Shown here: positions 36,570 through 47,927 of the stretch, in pieces | Layout of the letters: each line of letters begins with the position of its first letter | Numbering within the stretch: the stretch's first letter is position 1 | Source: Chlorella sorokiniana | Lineage: Eukaryota > Chlorophyta > Trebouxiophyceae > Chlorellales > Chlorellaceae | Direction of reading: 5' to 3' | Assembly (NCBI GenBank): GCA_025917655.1 | Contig: CP084611.1 | Coordinates: forward strand, 1-64,000 | DNA length: 64,000 nt | Notes under the pieces: generated by a model | Told to the model about the DNA's origin: nothing | Seen by the model: only the letters and a program-made list of their open reading frames with translations | Databases searched by the model: none | Translations under genes and position numbers: made by a program

Positions 36570-38924
36570 ATGCTCGCAATATGTCCAACACCAAAACACC
36601 ACACCGGTAGTCTTGCACCTCGCCCGGGCTACACAGCTACTTCATCGAAGTCGCTTTCATCAAGGACTCCCGGGGCGCTGACTGAAGGCCGGGATGGTGC
36701 CGCCCCGTCGCCCCCTCCGGCAGTGGGGTGGCTGTGGGATAAAAAAGCAGCAGACACACGCAAGGTCTTGCAACAGAACAACCTGCGTCCCAAGAAGTGA
36801 GCAGGTGCCGGGCGGTGCGGTGCGGCGCCAGGCCCGCCTCACGTTCTGCCTTTGTTGGCCTGCGCTTGCTTCACAGTGATCGGCCTATTCGCCCCCACTG
36901 TCTGCAGGTCGCTAGGGCAGAATTTCATGTTGGATGACCAAATCCTCGCCGACATTGTGGCTGCGGCGGAGGTTCAGCCTGGCGACCTAGTGCTTGAGAT
37001 TGGGCCTGGTGCGCTATGCCGCTGCCGCCTGTTTTTATACGCCTGCACGGCTTGCTGTCTTTGCGAGCTGCAGCCGCTGCGCAAGTGCGCCTTTGCCGCT
37101 TCCGCCGTGCCAGGAGGCTGCAATCACCACACTGCACCGCGGCTGCTACGCAGGCACCGGCAACCTCACGCGGCACCTGCTTTCGGCGGGTGCCCTGGTG
37201 ACGGCGGTGGAGAAGGACTATGCACTGAGCGCGCAGCTGGAAGAAAATTTTGCTGCGGTGAGTCGCATTAGACAGTCCACCGTGCCCTAAGCGTGCCCAT
37301 TGTTGGCCATGCTCTGCTTTAGGCCCGTCCTCGTTGCTCGCGTGCGCTGGCCCGCGCCGTCCTGCCGCGGAGACTATACAGCAAGGGCAGGTTGCTCCTC
37401 GGCAGCGTTGCAGCGGCTTTGGTGCGCCTCACCCGCTTCGGCAGTCATATGCACCATCCAGCCCCAACATGCTGTTCCGGGCCCACACCCCCCGCTTCCC
37501 CTTCCCCCTGCTTCCTGCGCAGCACCCCAGCTGCGCGTTGTGTGCGGCGACATCCTGCGGCAGGACCCGCTGGCTTTGCTGGGTGCCATGGCGGACCACG
37601 GGGCAGCGCTGGAGGCTGACGCTGCCGCTTCGGCAGGGGGACGTGCGCAGGACGAGCAGCAGCCCGCCGCCCAAGCCGCAACGCAGCAGGAGGGGCAGCA
37701 GCAGCGGCAGGGACAAGGCACCGACGGAAAGAAGCCAGCCAGGCCCATCAAGGTGGTGGCAAACCTGCCTTATTACATCACCAAGGACTGCCTCACCGCC
37801 TGGCTGCCGCTGGGCGGCCACGTCGCGTCGCTCATCTTTATGCTGCAGGTGCGTGCAGCGTGCTCGGCCTGCTAGCCGTTCTGTCTCGGAGGAGGGGAAG
37901 CAGGATGGATTGTTCCTCAGCCGGGAGGCTGCTGCTGTGCGGCGGCTGAGGCACGGCCAGGTTGAGGCCCGTGGCTCAACTGGCTGGCATCAAGGCTGCT
38001 TTGGGTGGTGGTGCTAGCTTTTCCTGACGCCCTCTGCGCTCCCTCCCTCCCCCTCCGTCATTCGCGAACCCCGCACAGGACGAGGTGGCGGCGCGGCTGA
38101 CGCAACGGGACCCTGGTGCCGCCGACTGGCGCGCCGCCAATGTGCTGACGCAGTATTATAGCACAGCGAGCTACCTGTGAGCTGATGTGGCGGCCGCAGC
38201 GATATCGTACTGCTGCTACTGAATGAGATGATGAAACACCTTGTGCAGCTGCTGTGCGCAGCAGGCTGGCAGGTTGCTGTGTCTCCTCCGCACCCAAAGC
38301 TTGTGCGCTCCATGCCATGCCATCTTCCCATTCTGCAGCTTCCGCATCGACCGCCGCAAGTATCACCCCGCCCCCAAGGTGCACGGCGCGGTGGCGCGCT
38401 TTGAGCTCACCCCCGGCCGAGCGGCTGGCGCTGCCATCAGAAGCCGAGTTTGTCAAGCTGGTGGGTCATGGGTGACAGCAAGGTGGTCGTAGCTCGTCTC
38501 TTGGGCTGATGTATGTGGTGCGGCGCTCCCCTTTCCTTGCACCCTCCATCACCACGAATGCAGCGCCCGACCAGCGCTGTGATGAACATGCACAGATCCA
38601 GCCACGCTCTGTGATAGCTGCAGCTCAGGGCCACTCCTCTCACACGCCCTCCTGCGCAGGTGAAGAAAGGGTTCAGCCAGCGGCGCAGGTGTGCTGCGCA
38701 ACGCGCTGCGCCCTCTGCATGAGCCGGGCCAGGTGGCAGCGGCGCTGCAACAAACTGGGCTCAGCGCGGAGGCGCGTGCGCAGGATCTCACGCTGGCCCA
38801 GTTTGCGGCTCTGGCCTGGCAGCTGCATGCCGGCGGCGGCGGCGGCGGCGGGGACGAGCAGCAGCAGCAGCAGTCGGAGGGCAGGTTGCCGGCGGATGGG
38901 GAGCAGGGTGCCACGGCGGCATGA
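36570..38924 (+). CDS. KsgA/Dim1-type rRNA adenine dimethyltransferase (PFC1-like)
   Basis: SAM-dependent enzyme that dimethylates two adjacent adenosines near the 3' end of small-subunit rRNA; the plant plastid form is PFC1. Exon 1 (ATG 36570) gives an N-terminal extension and [13 protein letters not shown], spliced in frame to [17 protein letters not shown] and VLEIGPG, then [108 protein letters not shown] and [14 protein letters not shown]. The SAM site and the NLPYYIT catalytic motif are intact. A Gln/Ala/Gly-rich acidic insertion of about 45 residues lies between GDILRQDPL and the NLPYYIT block. Two frame steps occur in the last third (C5 at 38410-38414 and around 38687-38692). Plastid or mitochondrial location is inferred from the extension. 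Confidence 0.9.
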
Positions 38925-39144
38925 CGCTGCTTACCAATTTTCACAGTTTAGGTGCAAGCATTGAAATAGATGACCAAACCGCCGCTGCCGCCACGCCGCT
39001 GCTGCCGCGCAGTACTGCAGAAGTCCTCCCTTGGGAAATGCGCGCAGCGGGTGCTCAAGGGAGTCGCACAATCCGTGAATATTTGCCATGGTGCTGCATG
39101 CCTCATAAAATCGGTTTCCAAATAGCAACCGCTGTGTAGGCGCA

Positions 39145-42100
39145 ATGCCTGGCCGCATCGTCAGCCGTATAAAAGGTGGCAAGCGAGATAACATCCTGAG
39201 AATCAAGCTGAACGGCACAACGCCGCTGCAGCCCGCAGACGAGCTGCCGGCACCCGGGCACGAAAACGTTTGGGAGCCTGTCGCCGGCCGGAACGGCTGC
39301 ATTGCATACCCACTCCAACTTCAGCCCGGAAAACCATGCCAATATGATCTCCACACCCAGGCCGCCCAGCACCACCATGTTGCGCCACCGCCGCCCGCCG
39401 ACGACAGCCATTTGTGGAAGCCTGGGCATGGCCACCGCTGGGTTACCTTGCAGCCCGAGTCGCAGGCGACACTGCGAGCAGCTGGCATGTCGCCCTCTGC
39501 ACCGATGCTCCAGGCGCATCAACACACAGGGGACGGCGCGCTGTGCTTCTTCTTCGACCCGCCGCCTGTCGAGAGGCAGCCAGCCTTCCTGCAGCCGCAG
39601 GCAGACTCTTCCAGCAGCGGCGACGACGACCATCAGCTTTTCCACAGCCGTGCAGGGGATGCCACGCGGCCGTTGCAGCCGCTGCGGTCAGCGCACCAGC
39701 TGAGCACGCAGCCCATGCCGCCGCAGGCCGCCTGGCCTTCCACGCCCATGGCGCCACCTGGCTTTGAGCGCATTCCGCTGCAGCTGTCAGGAGCGAACGA
39801 CACGACCGCTCAACCGCGCCGCGCTGCAGCGATAGCGGGCAGCAGTCCGCAGTTTTCACACGACCCCAGCACCCAGCGGCGAAGTGTTGCCGCGCCGCCG
39901 CTGCCGCTCCTCCCTGGCCAGCGAGGAAGAGTTGTGGCAGCAGGTGGGGCAACTGCGCAGTTTCTGTCTGCCTCCAAGGTTGCATTGAGTTCCCTTCTTG
40001 CATCCAAATGTCAAGTACTGAGAACAAGATGCCTTTTGCTCCATCCACCTGCAGCCCCACCCTGCAACAGCCTACCTCCGCCGCTTCCAGCGGGCACGCC
40101 GCCGCCGTTGCCCCGTGGCACGCCGCCGCCCCGCTCCCGCTGGACACCCCACCGCCGCTGCCTGCGGGCGGGCCTTGCGCAGCTGAGAGGGGCTGGACGG
40201 CTGCGCCCCCGCTTCCGCCACAAAGCACGCAGCCTCCGCCCCCGCCTGACTCCCCGTTGGCCAGCGCGGGAGCTGCTCCCAGCAGCCCGCTGGTCCCGGC
40301 GTTCATTCAGCAGCTGTGGCAGCGCCGTGGGCTGCAGCTGTCTTCATCGATGGAGGGCGGCGAGCCGCTGATGGAACAGGCTGGTGGGCAGGCTGCGGCA
40401 GCGGGAGCCTTCGCAGCAAGGTCCCATCAGCTGCCAGCGGCTAGCGACCTGGGTGACAGCAGATCTGCGGCTTCCAGCGACAGCACCACAGACAAGCTGC
40501 CGGCCGCGCCGCCAGGCACAGGGGGTGCCTGGCGTGCAGGCGAGCCCAGCTGCTGCGCCGCCACCGCTGCTGTGGGTCAAGACAGCAGCACCAGTTTCCC
40601 TGTTGGCCAGCAGCTTCGGTCGGCTCCCGCTCTGTACGCACCGTCGGCTGCTGGGTGCGAGGCCCCTGGGCGCATCTGTCTCAGCCGCAGCAGAACGGGC
40701 GACGGCGACAGCAGCACCAGCCGCGGACACAGCGAGGGTGGCAGCCGGCTGTCCAGCCGCCGCGAACGCAACCTCAGCTGCAGCACCGTCGATGTGGGCG
40801 GCGACAGCGACAGCGATGAGTGCAGCTCGCGGCGGCGTGGCGGGCAGCGGGGTGGGCGGCGGACGCAGGAGCTGCGGCGGCGCAGCCGCCGCCTTTGCGG
40901 CACGTGGGAGGAGGGCACGCAGTCGCCAAGCGGTGCGTGCTGCTGCTGTCGCTGCTGCACAGCATTGCATTTCTACTCTTCGTGAGTTGGGTGTGACCTC
41001 ATTGAGCAGGCTTGCTTCTTCATACTCCTGTCCCATCACCTGCAGCAGGCGGGCACCACCCTCCAATGCACAGGGGCCGCAGCTGGGTCTGGCCAGCCTG
41101 GTCGACAGCATGAGTGCGGAGGCTGCCTCCCTGCAACGCCGGCTGGGCCAGGTGAGCCTCGCCGGCGCTGAGGCTGACGGTGGCCGCGCTAGACGTGAAG
41201 CGACGTCCACCTCAGCGGCGGCGACCGCTGACGTGGAGCGCCAGCTGGCGGCCCTCTCCTCCAAGCTGGGCGAGCTGACGTGCTGCCTCAGCGCACTGCA
41301 GCAGCAGCAGGCCCAGCAGACAGTGCACCAACTGCCTGCTGGCAGCCAGGCGGGCGCTGCCAGCGAGGCGGGGGTTACCTACATCTGCTGGGACACCAAC
41401 GTATGGATGGACCAGCTGAAGCTCATCCGGTGCAACCCTTGGCAGTTGCTTGCCTCTGGGATGGCAATAGCATGCGGGCCTACTGCTCTGTTGTTGGCAT
41501 TGTGACGGCCGCTGCTTCACCTGTTTCGAACTGCATGCTGTGCCCTCGTCCGGGGCTATCCTGCCCTTCCAGGGAGTGTTGGAAGCGGCTGGCTGGCAGC
41601 GGCGTCACTGGCCTGCGCTTCCTGTTGCCCCTGGTGCGGCTCTCGGGGTGACATCAGCCTTCCCTGTGCCGCAGCTGTGCCGCCGGTAGCTGTGCCGTTG
41701 CTGGGCCGCAGCCGCCTCCTGCTGCACGCCGCGTCTCCCTGCCCAGAGGTTTCAAGCTGCCCAGCTGCGCTACCCACACATCTATCCACGCACCAAGCCA
41801 CACCCCACATGCAACTGCAGGCTGTGCTGCGCGAGCTGGACAGCCTGAAACGTTGCCTCTTTCGCGGCTTCTGGGCCCGCAGGGCTGTGCGGAAACTGGG
41901 CGGCATGCAGGGCCATCCCGCGCTGAGGGGGCAGCGGTGCGTGTGTGGGGGGTGGGGGGTGGTTGGTTGGGGTGTGTGTGTGTGTGGGGGGGGCGGGGGG
42001 CGCAACGAGCTGTCCATGTCGACATGGTGTTTGTGTTTCCCGCCGCTTGCTTTGTGTCAGCCTATCTCCCATACACTCTGCCCTGCTGTTCCCAGCTGTC

Positions 42101-42514
42101 ACAACATTCCACATTGTGTTGCACGACCTTCGCGGTGGCTTCACCACTGACTGCAGAGAGGACGAGCTGCACCGCGGCCAGGTGCGCCACAACGATGACG
42201 GCATCCTAGATGCGCTGCTGCTGTTCAGGCGGCGCGGGCGCAGGTACGCGCTGTGCGCTTTGTATGGACACAGCAACCGGCGGCTGTCTGTCGGCATGAC
42301 GCATGCTCTTCAAGCTCGGGCTGCCAACAGTGCCAGACGCAGTGTTGCAGACACATGGCGTGCAGCCCGACCAGCTCTGTGCTGCCTTGCCACACCACCG
42401 GCGCTGCCGCTGCAGGTGGAGCTGTGTACCCGGGATGCCAACCTGGCGCTGCGGGCACGCATCGAGGGCATCCCCTGCCATGGCCCCGAGGCGATGCGGC
42501 GCCGCTTCATGTGA
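39145..42514 (+). CDS. SWT1-like PIN-domain endoribonuclease
   Basis: A long Pro/Ala/Ser/Gln-rich region, probably disordered, precedes a C-terminal PIN nuclease. The PIN part reads TYICWDTNVWMDQLKLI (first Asp), AVLRELDSLKR (Glu), ARRAVRKLGGMQGHPALRGQ, RHNDDGILDALLLFRR (Asp) and CTRDANLALRARIEGIP (fourth acid), then GPEAMRRRFM. Four acidic positions and their order match Swt1-type PIN domains, which clear defective mRNPs at nuclear pores in yeast. A possible coiled region with DVERQLAALSSKLGEL lies just before it. Start ATG 39145 opens a frame through MPGRIVSRIKGGKRDN; the join to the second large exon (40030-40960) is unresolved. One intron holds a long G-rich stretch. The family is assigned on motif order only. 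Confidence 0.68.
41941..42002 (+). repeat. G/GT-rich low-complexity tract in an intron of the SWT1-like gene
   Basis: Sixty bases of runs of G (up to eight) and GT repeats, on the coding strand. It has more than four runs of three or more G, so it could fold as a G-quadruplex in the pre-mRNA or in DNA. Confidence 0.7.
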
Positions 42515-43607
42515 GGAGCAGCGGGCCGGCTTTAAGTTCTGAGCTGGATCCACGCCTGGCATGGCTGTTGGGATGCTGGGCAGTGCGAAGCGGCTGCTGC
42601 TGGTCGTGTCAGCACCAGGAACGGCTGCTCAAACGTGAACTGTCTGCTGCTGCCTGAAGTATGCCATATGCCCCTGTTTCCTGTCTGCAGGCGGTTCCTG
42701 GATGAATCAGGAACCCCAGCTGGCATTCCGTGATGCGCGGCAGCCGATGGCGCTGCCACAACCGAGATTTGTATCTCTGACTCGCAGCAGTGTTACCATT
42801 ATAATCACTCGAAGCACTTGGTGAAATCAATGAAATGGTCGCCGCAGCCGTGCCGCTGGCAGGCACAGGCGCAAAGAGAATTCGTGTAAAGAATTGGCAA
42901 GAAACAGGGGCGGTATCCCTTGATAACAACGAGGTCCTGATGCGGGTTTGGCTGTTCATGCAAGCGAGAATGCCAGGTGCATTCAGGACGGTATGGCAGG
43001 CCAACAGTAGCGGCAAGCATGTCTTGCAGCCACAAAAAGGTCCGACGGGGCTGTACTGGGTAGAATACTGAGAGAAGATGTGCGGCGTCATAGATAAATG
43101 CCAAAGAAAGATACTTAAGGCCGCCTGTTCGGCCTGGCCGTCTCATCTCAGTTTGTTTGGGAGGACGGGGAGTCTGTGCTTGGGGGTATTAGCGACAGGG
43201 CAGTGGTACAGCAGTTAGCCGCTTGACTGAGGGCGGGAAGGGGCAGTGGGCGCACATTGCACCCACACGTGTGGGTGCATATCCTGTGCACAGATTGGGA
43301 TGATGAAAGCATGGCCCAGCAAAGAGGGCATAGTAAGGCTTGAAAGGTTCAAGGTTGATAGTTTCGGGGCATCATTGGGGGCGGCCTCTCACGATGCTGG
43401 CTGCTGTTGCAGGATCAGTCATGCAACAGCGAGATCTTGGGTTCGTGAAGAAGAGTGGCCTAATGAAAGTTGTTGGTCGTTGGTTCGTGCATTGGAGTTG
43501 AGTGAAGTTGAGTAGGGTAGGGGTTGGGAAGCAGAGTATGTCCAGGCAGACCGCCGGCGGTCTGCCGAAGGAGCCTAAATGACAGACGCCGCGGTAGCGC
43601 CGCTGCG
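42515..43607. other. Convergent intergenic region
   Basis: About 1.1 kb between the SWT1-like stop and the stop of the LRR gene. The frame at 42835-43071 starts with ATG and is open for 78 codons, but it has no family resemblance and lies in the likely 3' UTR. TGTAA at about 42885 could end the SWT1-like transcript. No repeat or RNA gene is seen. Confidence 0.4.
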
Positions 43608-46600
43608 TCACCTGACGCTCAGCTTTCTTCCAGCGCCAGCCAGGGCATGAGGTGCAGCAGCGCGCCTGCCATGCCCTCTGCACCCGCCGGCCGCCACCAG
43701 CTTGGGATGGAGAGGCGGCGCAGGCGGGCACGGTGGAGAAGGGAGGCAGGGAGCCGAGCGGGCACCAGGCCCAGGTTCCCCCAGCAGCAGCTCCTCCAGC
43801 TGAAGCAGGTAGGGGCCCTCCTCCAGGTCTGACAGCTGCAGAAGGGGCCCGCAAGAAAGGCAGCAGTTGAAGCGGTTGTGTACGTTGAGTGGCGGCCGGT
43901 ACCAGGCGCAAGCGGCCACGCGGGGCGGCGGCGTGGGTGGGGTGGAGTGGGGTGGGGGTGGGGGTTCCAAGGTGCGCAGCACAAGCCACCAGACGAACTC
44001 AATAGGCCGAAAATAGATGGCACCTCAAGCAGTGCCCACGTGATGCGCTGGCTAAACACACACCCATCCTCGCCCAAACAGCGCTGCTTGCCTGATTGTT
44101 GGAGAGGTCCAACTTGCGCAGGCCCCTCAGCGCCGCCACCCCGGCGGCACGCGGCCCAGGCGGTTGCCGCGGAGCGTCAGCGCACGCAGCGAGCGGCACC
44201 AGGCCAGCCCCGCCGGCAGCGAGTGCAGGGCGTTGTGGGAGAGGTCCAGGCGGCGGAGGCTCTGCATGAGCGCCACGCAGTCGGGGATGGCGCAGGCGGG
44301 CGCGAAGAAGGGCGAACCCAGGGCGAACGGGTGAAGAACCTGCGCCTCCCAGCCGCCCGTCACATCGGCTCCCGCGCTTGGGTCGAGGATGGCTGGAGGC
44401 GGGAGCGCGCCGCCAGCAGCTCGGCCGGTCACGCGCAGGAAGCGCAGGTGGGGGCACGCCGCCAGGCCCGCCCACAGCGTGGACAGCAGCACAGCGCCGG
44501 CGCAGCGCTCCACGGTGACCTCGCACAGTGCGGGCAGCGCGGGCAGGATGCGCTGCCAGGGCACGGAGGCCACCGCCTCCAGCTGGCAGTCGCTGACCAC
44601 CAGGCGGTGCAGCTGCAGGGGGAGGCAGGGTGCCATGTGTGTGTGTGTGGCGGGGGGCTGATAGGAACGGCAGAGAGTGGAAGGGCCCCCGCTTGAGAAT
44701 ATCTAGCAAAGAGCAAAGATTACAACTGTCTCTGGCCCCACTAACAACCTGGCTTGCTAGGCGCCAATAATGCGACCTTCTGCCCCCATCCAGCTTTCGG
44801 TGCGACACTCCGCCGCCAGTGCACTTGGCTGTCCACCTGCCCACCACCTGGCCCCCACCTGCTGCATGGAGACCAGCGCCTCCGCAAAGTAGGCGGGGAT
44901 GTAGCAGCAGCCCGCCACCTCCAGCACACGCAGCGCCGCCAGGCGGGCGGGGCGGAACTGCCCCGCCTGCAGCGGCAGCTGCGCGGCAATGCGCAGGCGA
45001 CGAAGCGTGGAGCACTGCCAGACCTGCGGGGCGGTGATGCATGCGGGTGAGTATGACGCTACCAGAAGGTGGTGAGATTGTCGCAGGGCTGCCCCCCCCC
45101 ACCCCATTTCCCCTTCCCCCGCCTGCAGCTGGAGCCTTGGAGGCAGCTGATGCTGCGTGCTGAACACCGGCACTTGGTTCCGTCACCCAGGCTGCGCCGC
45201 CGCCCACCTCGATGGGGTTGGAATCGTCGTCCCAGTCGAGGTTGAGGGAGCAGGAGGCCACAGGCACGGCAGACAGGTCGCCCTGCACGTGCCTGCAGAA
45301 AAGGGAGAGGCAAAACAACAGCTGGTGGATAATTGGTTTGCAAGGGTGGTGATGAGGGGGTTGGAAGTGGGCGATGAGGGAGCAGGGGCGGTAGACGGGG
45401 GGACAGGGATTGGGAAGCAGCAGCTAAAGGCGGCAGCAGGGGGCAAGGGCCACCGACGGGTGGGTCGGGATCAGTGCGGATGTGGGGGCCTCACTCGTGA
45501 ACGGTCACGCTCACGCGGTTGCCCTGAGCAGCGGCGCCACCAGCAGCGCTGACAGCGGCGGCGTTGGCGGCGCGCTGGCGGTGCAGCAGGGTGCCCAGGT
45601 GCTGCAGGTAGGCTTGCTGCGCTGCGCACTGCTGCTTGGAGAAGGTGAGGGAGAGCTCCAGCCGCTTCAGCCCCGGCAGGCTCGCCGCCGCCGCCACCAG
45701 GGCCAGCCCGGGCAGGCAGACGCCCGTCGTCGACGGCTGTGCCGGCAGCGCACCAGGCTGGACAGGGACGGGAAGGTGTGCTGCATCTGCTGCGCTCGCA
45801 GCCGCGGTTGCTGGGCTGCCCCCGAGGGAGAGGAATGTGAGGCGCGTGAGGCTGCCCAGCGCCGCCGCCAGCTCGCCGCCTTCCTCCTCGCCCAGGCAGG
45901 CTGCATCGGCCACCGCCAGTGCACGCAGCGGCAGCCGCGTCAGCAGCGGCAGCAGGCGTAGCGTCTCCGCTGCCGGCAGCACGCCCACGCCCAGGTTTTC
46001 CAGGCGGGGTGCCAGGCCGGCCGAATGCTGCTGCGCGGGCGCCGCCAGCTGAGCCTCCAGCAGCTCGGGCAGTTGAGGCAGGTAGTCGACGTTGAGGCGG
46101 CGCAGGCGGGCGCTGCCGCCCAGGCTGGCACGCAGCAGGGCGCCCAGGCGCCAGCGCAGCGGCTGCTGCTCGCTGGCTGCGCTGCACTGGTCCGCTTTCG
46201 TGGCGATAGGAGCCGCCCCCGGCGCCAGCGCCGGCGGTACGCCCGTCAGCCTCACCTCAGCCGCGTGAGGCAGCCGCGCCGTCAGCCCGGCCAGGAGCGC
46301 ATCGGCGGCCGCTTCGTCATTCAGGCCACGTCGGGTGGTCAGGCAGCGCAGTGCAGCGCCGACGTGCAGCGATACGCGGCGGTATGCTGCGCAGCGGTAC
46401 GCCGCCAGCCAGGCACGCCCCCACGTGCTGCACCACCGGCCTGCACTGGGGGCACGCATGGCAGTCGCGAGAGACAGCTGTCAGCCTGGGAGGGCGGGGG
46501 CACGCCAGGCGGCCCAGCTGGCGCCTTGCTGAGGTGGCAACGGGCGCAGGACGACGGCAGACTGTGCAGCCGGGCCCTCGCCTGCGATCGTGGGCGGCAT

Positions 46601-46800
46601 CGTCAGCCAGCACGAGCTCCAGAATCGCTCCCAGCAGCTCGGAGGGGAGGCTGGCGGGGCCAGCGGCTGCCAGCTGCAGGCTGGAGCGGCGCGGCGCAGG
46701 CGGGCTGGCCGCGGTGCCAGGCAGCGGTGGAGTGCTGGGGGTGGGGGTGCAGGTAGCAGCGGCGCCGCCGCGCTGACGGTACAGGCTTTCGACGCTAGAA
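43608..46800 (-). CDS. F-box-like leucine-rich-repeat protein
   Basis: An N-terminal SLPSELLGAILELVLADDA block (about 46600-46650) resembles the start of an F-box, which would dock to SKP1 in an SCF ubiquitin ligase. It is followed by many leucine-rich repeats: LPHAAEVRLTGVP, ARLRRLNVDYLPQLPELL, LRLLPLLTRLPLRALAV, LTRLTFLSLGG, LPGLKRLELSLTF, LAALRVLEVAGCCYIP, LHRLVVSDCQLEAV, MQSLRRLDLSHNALHSLPAGL, CRSLRALTLRGNRLGRVP and LRGLRKLDLSNNQA. The repeats come from several exons and frames. Near the end a run of five Cs (43778-43782) decides between two tails. With one base fewer, the LRR pattern continues and stops at 43619; as given, the frame stops at 43608. The true start is uncertain, anywhere from about 46790 to 47060. 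F-box identity is weaker than LRR identity. Confidence 0.62.
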
Positions 46801-47927
46801 AAGCGCCAGCAGGAAGGTCGACCACCAACAGCTGTGACTTTGAGTCCTGTGCATGGGGAAGGTGGGGGTCAATGCACATGAGGTGATGCATGTGGTGATG
46901 CAGAAAAAGACCCTGTCTGGGCATGATAGGAGGCCGCATCTGCCACCAGCCAGCTTCAGCTTGGCTGCACACCCAGCTCTCAGCCCCCAAAACGGCCCGG
47001 CCACCACTGGCAACGCGCCGCATCACTCACTTTAACTTCCACACTCACCAGAGATCCATAAATGAAGGACGAACCGCGATCTGTGCTGGCAAAGGTGCTG
47101 CAAGTGGCAGCGGCGGCGCCTGCGCCCGTGTCAGCGGGCAGCAGAAGGGTTGCCATCCCAGGCGGGTGCTGCTGCTCTAGAGATGTCGTGGCTGCCCGTC
47201 AGATAGGTTCGAGGCCTTTGGCTGGCGGGGGGTGTGGTGTGCAGGAGGGCGGCGCCCAGGAGACAGGGAGGGCCGGGCAACCCAGTAGCAGCAACCTTAG
47301 AACCGAGGTAAGATTAATATCTATCGACAGTGGACGAGTGAGTGGTAGAAACCCAAAGCGGAGCGGGTTCGTCAGCCCAAAAGTTGCGGTCTTGTCGACG
47401 TGGCAATGGCGTCAGAGGTTTTTAGGAGGAGAGAGCTGGGTTCAGCGCCATCTGCGCATCTGATATGGATGTACTCGCTTCAAGCTTACGTTGCGGGCAT
47501 CCTCTTCGCGGTTGCATGTTCTGAGCAGCGTAGCACTACGCAACGGCCAGTTGATATGACACCTTTGTCTTTCGAAACTCAAGACACTTTGACCGCCAGT
47601 GGGTGCCCGTGAAGACCTACAGGTAGCGGCAGGGGGTGTCAGGCCCGCCGGCCTGCGCTCAAAGCTGTCCCGTCACCGCCGACTTGTGCCCTCCACCGCC
47701 GCCGCTGCCAGTCCGAACAAGAAATCTAGAAGTGATGAGTGAGGGTGGCACTTTGAATAAAGGCGGTCAGGCAGCTGTTGTTTCATACGCGAGAGCGGGT
47801 CGAGGGGCGGGAGGGGATGCTGAGTGGGCGGCACATGACGGGTGATGGTACAGATGGGCTGCAGGCCAGCCTTGACAGATGGCTCGACCAAGCGCAGCAC
47901 GCTCAAGCTGCGCTGCCGCGGTACAGT
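46801..47927. promoter_or_regulatory. Spacer between LRR and molybdate-transporter genes
   Basis: About 1.1 kb between two minus-strand genes. It holds the promoter, and possibly a first exon, of the LRR gene and the 3' UTR of the transporter. A minus-strand ATGGATCTCTG followed by GTGAGTG near 47050-47060 could be a tiny first exon, but I could not join it in frame. The plus-strand frame at 47062-47463 resembles nothing known. Confidence 0.35.

Noticed and set aside
42835-43071. 78-codon ATG frame after the SWT1-like gene
   Set aside because: No family signature, no neighbours that support it, and it lies in the probable 3' UTR.
43999-45318. 439-codon minus-strand frame taken as one protein
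   Set aside because: It contains pieces of true LRR exons but reads through introns with pyrimidine tracts. It is part of the LRR gene and not a separate ORF.
47062-47463. 133-codon plus-strand frame
   Set aside because: It lies in the LRR-gene promoter region, changes composition along its length and resembles no protein.
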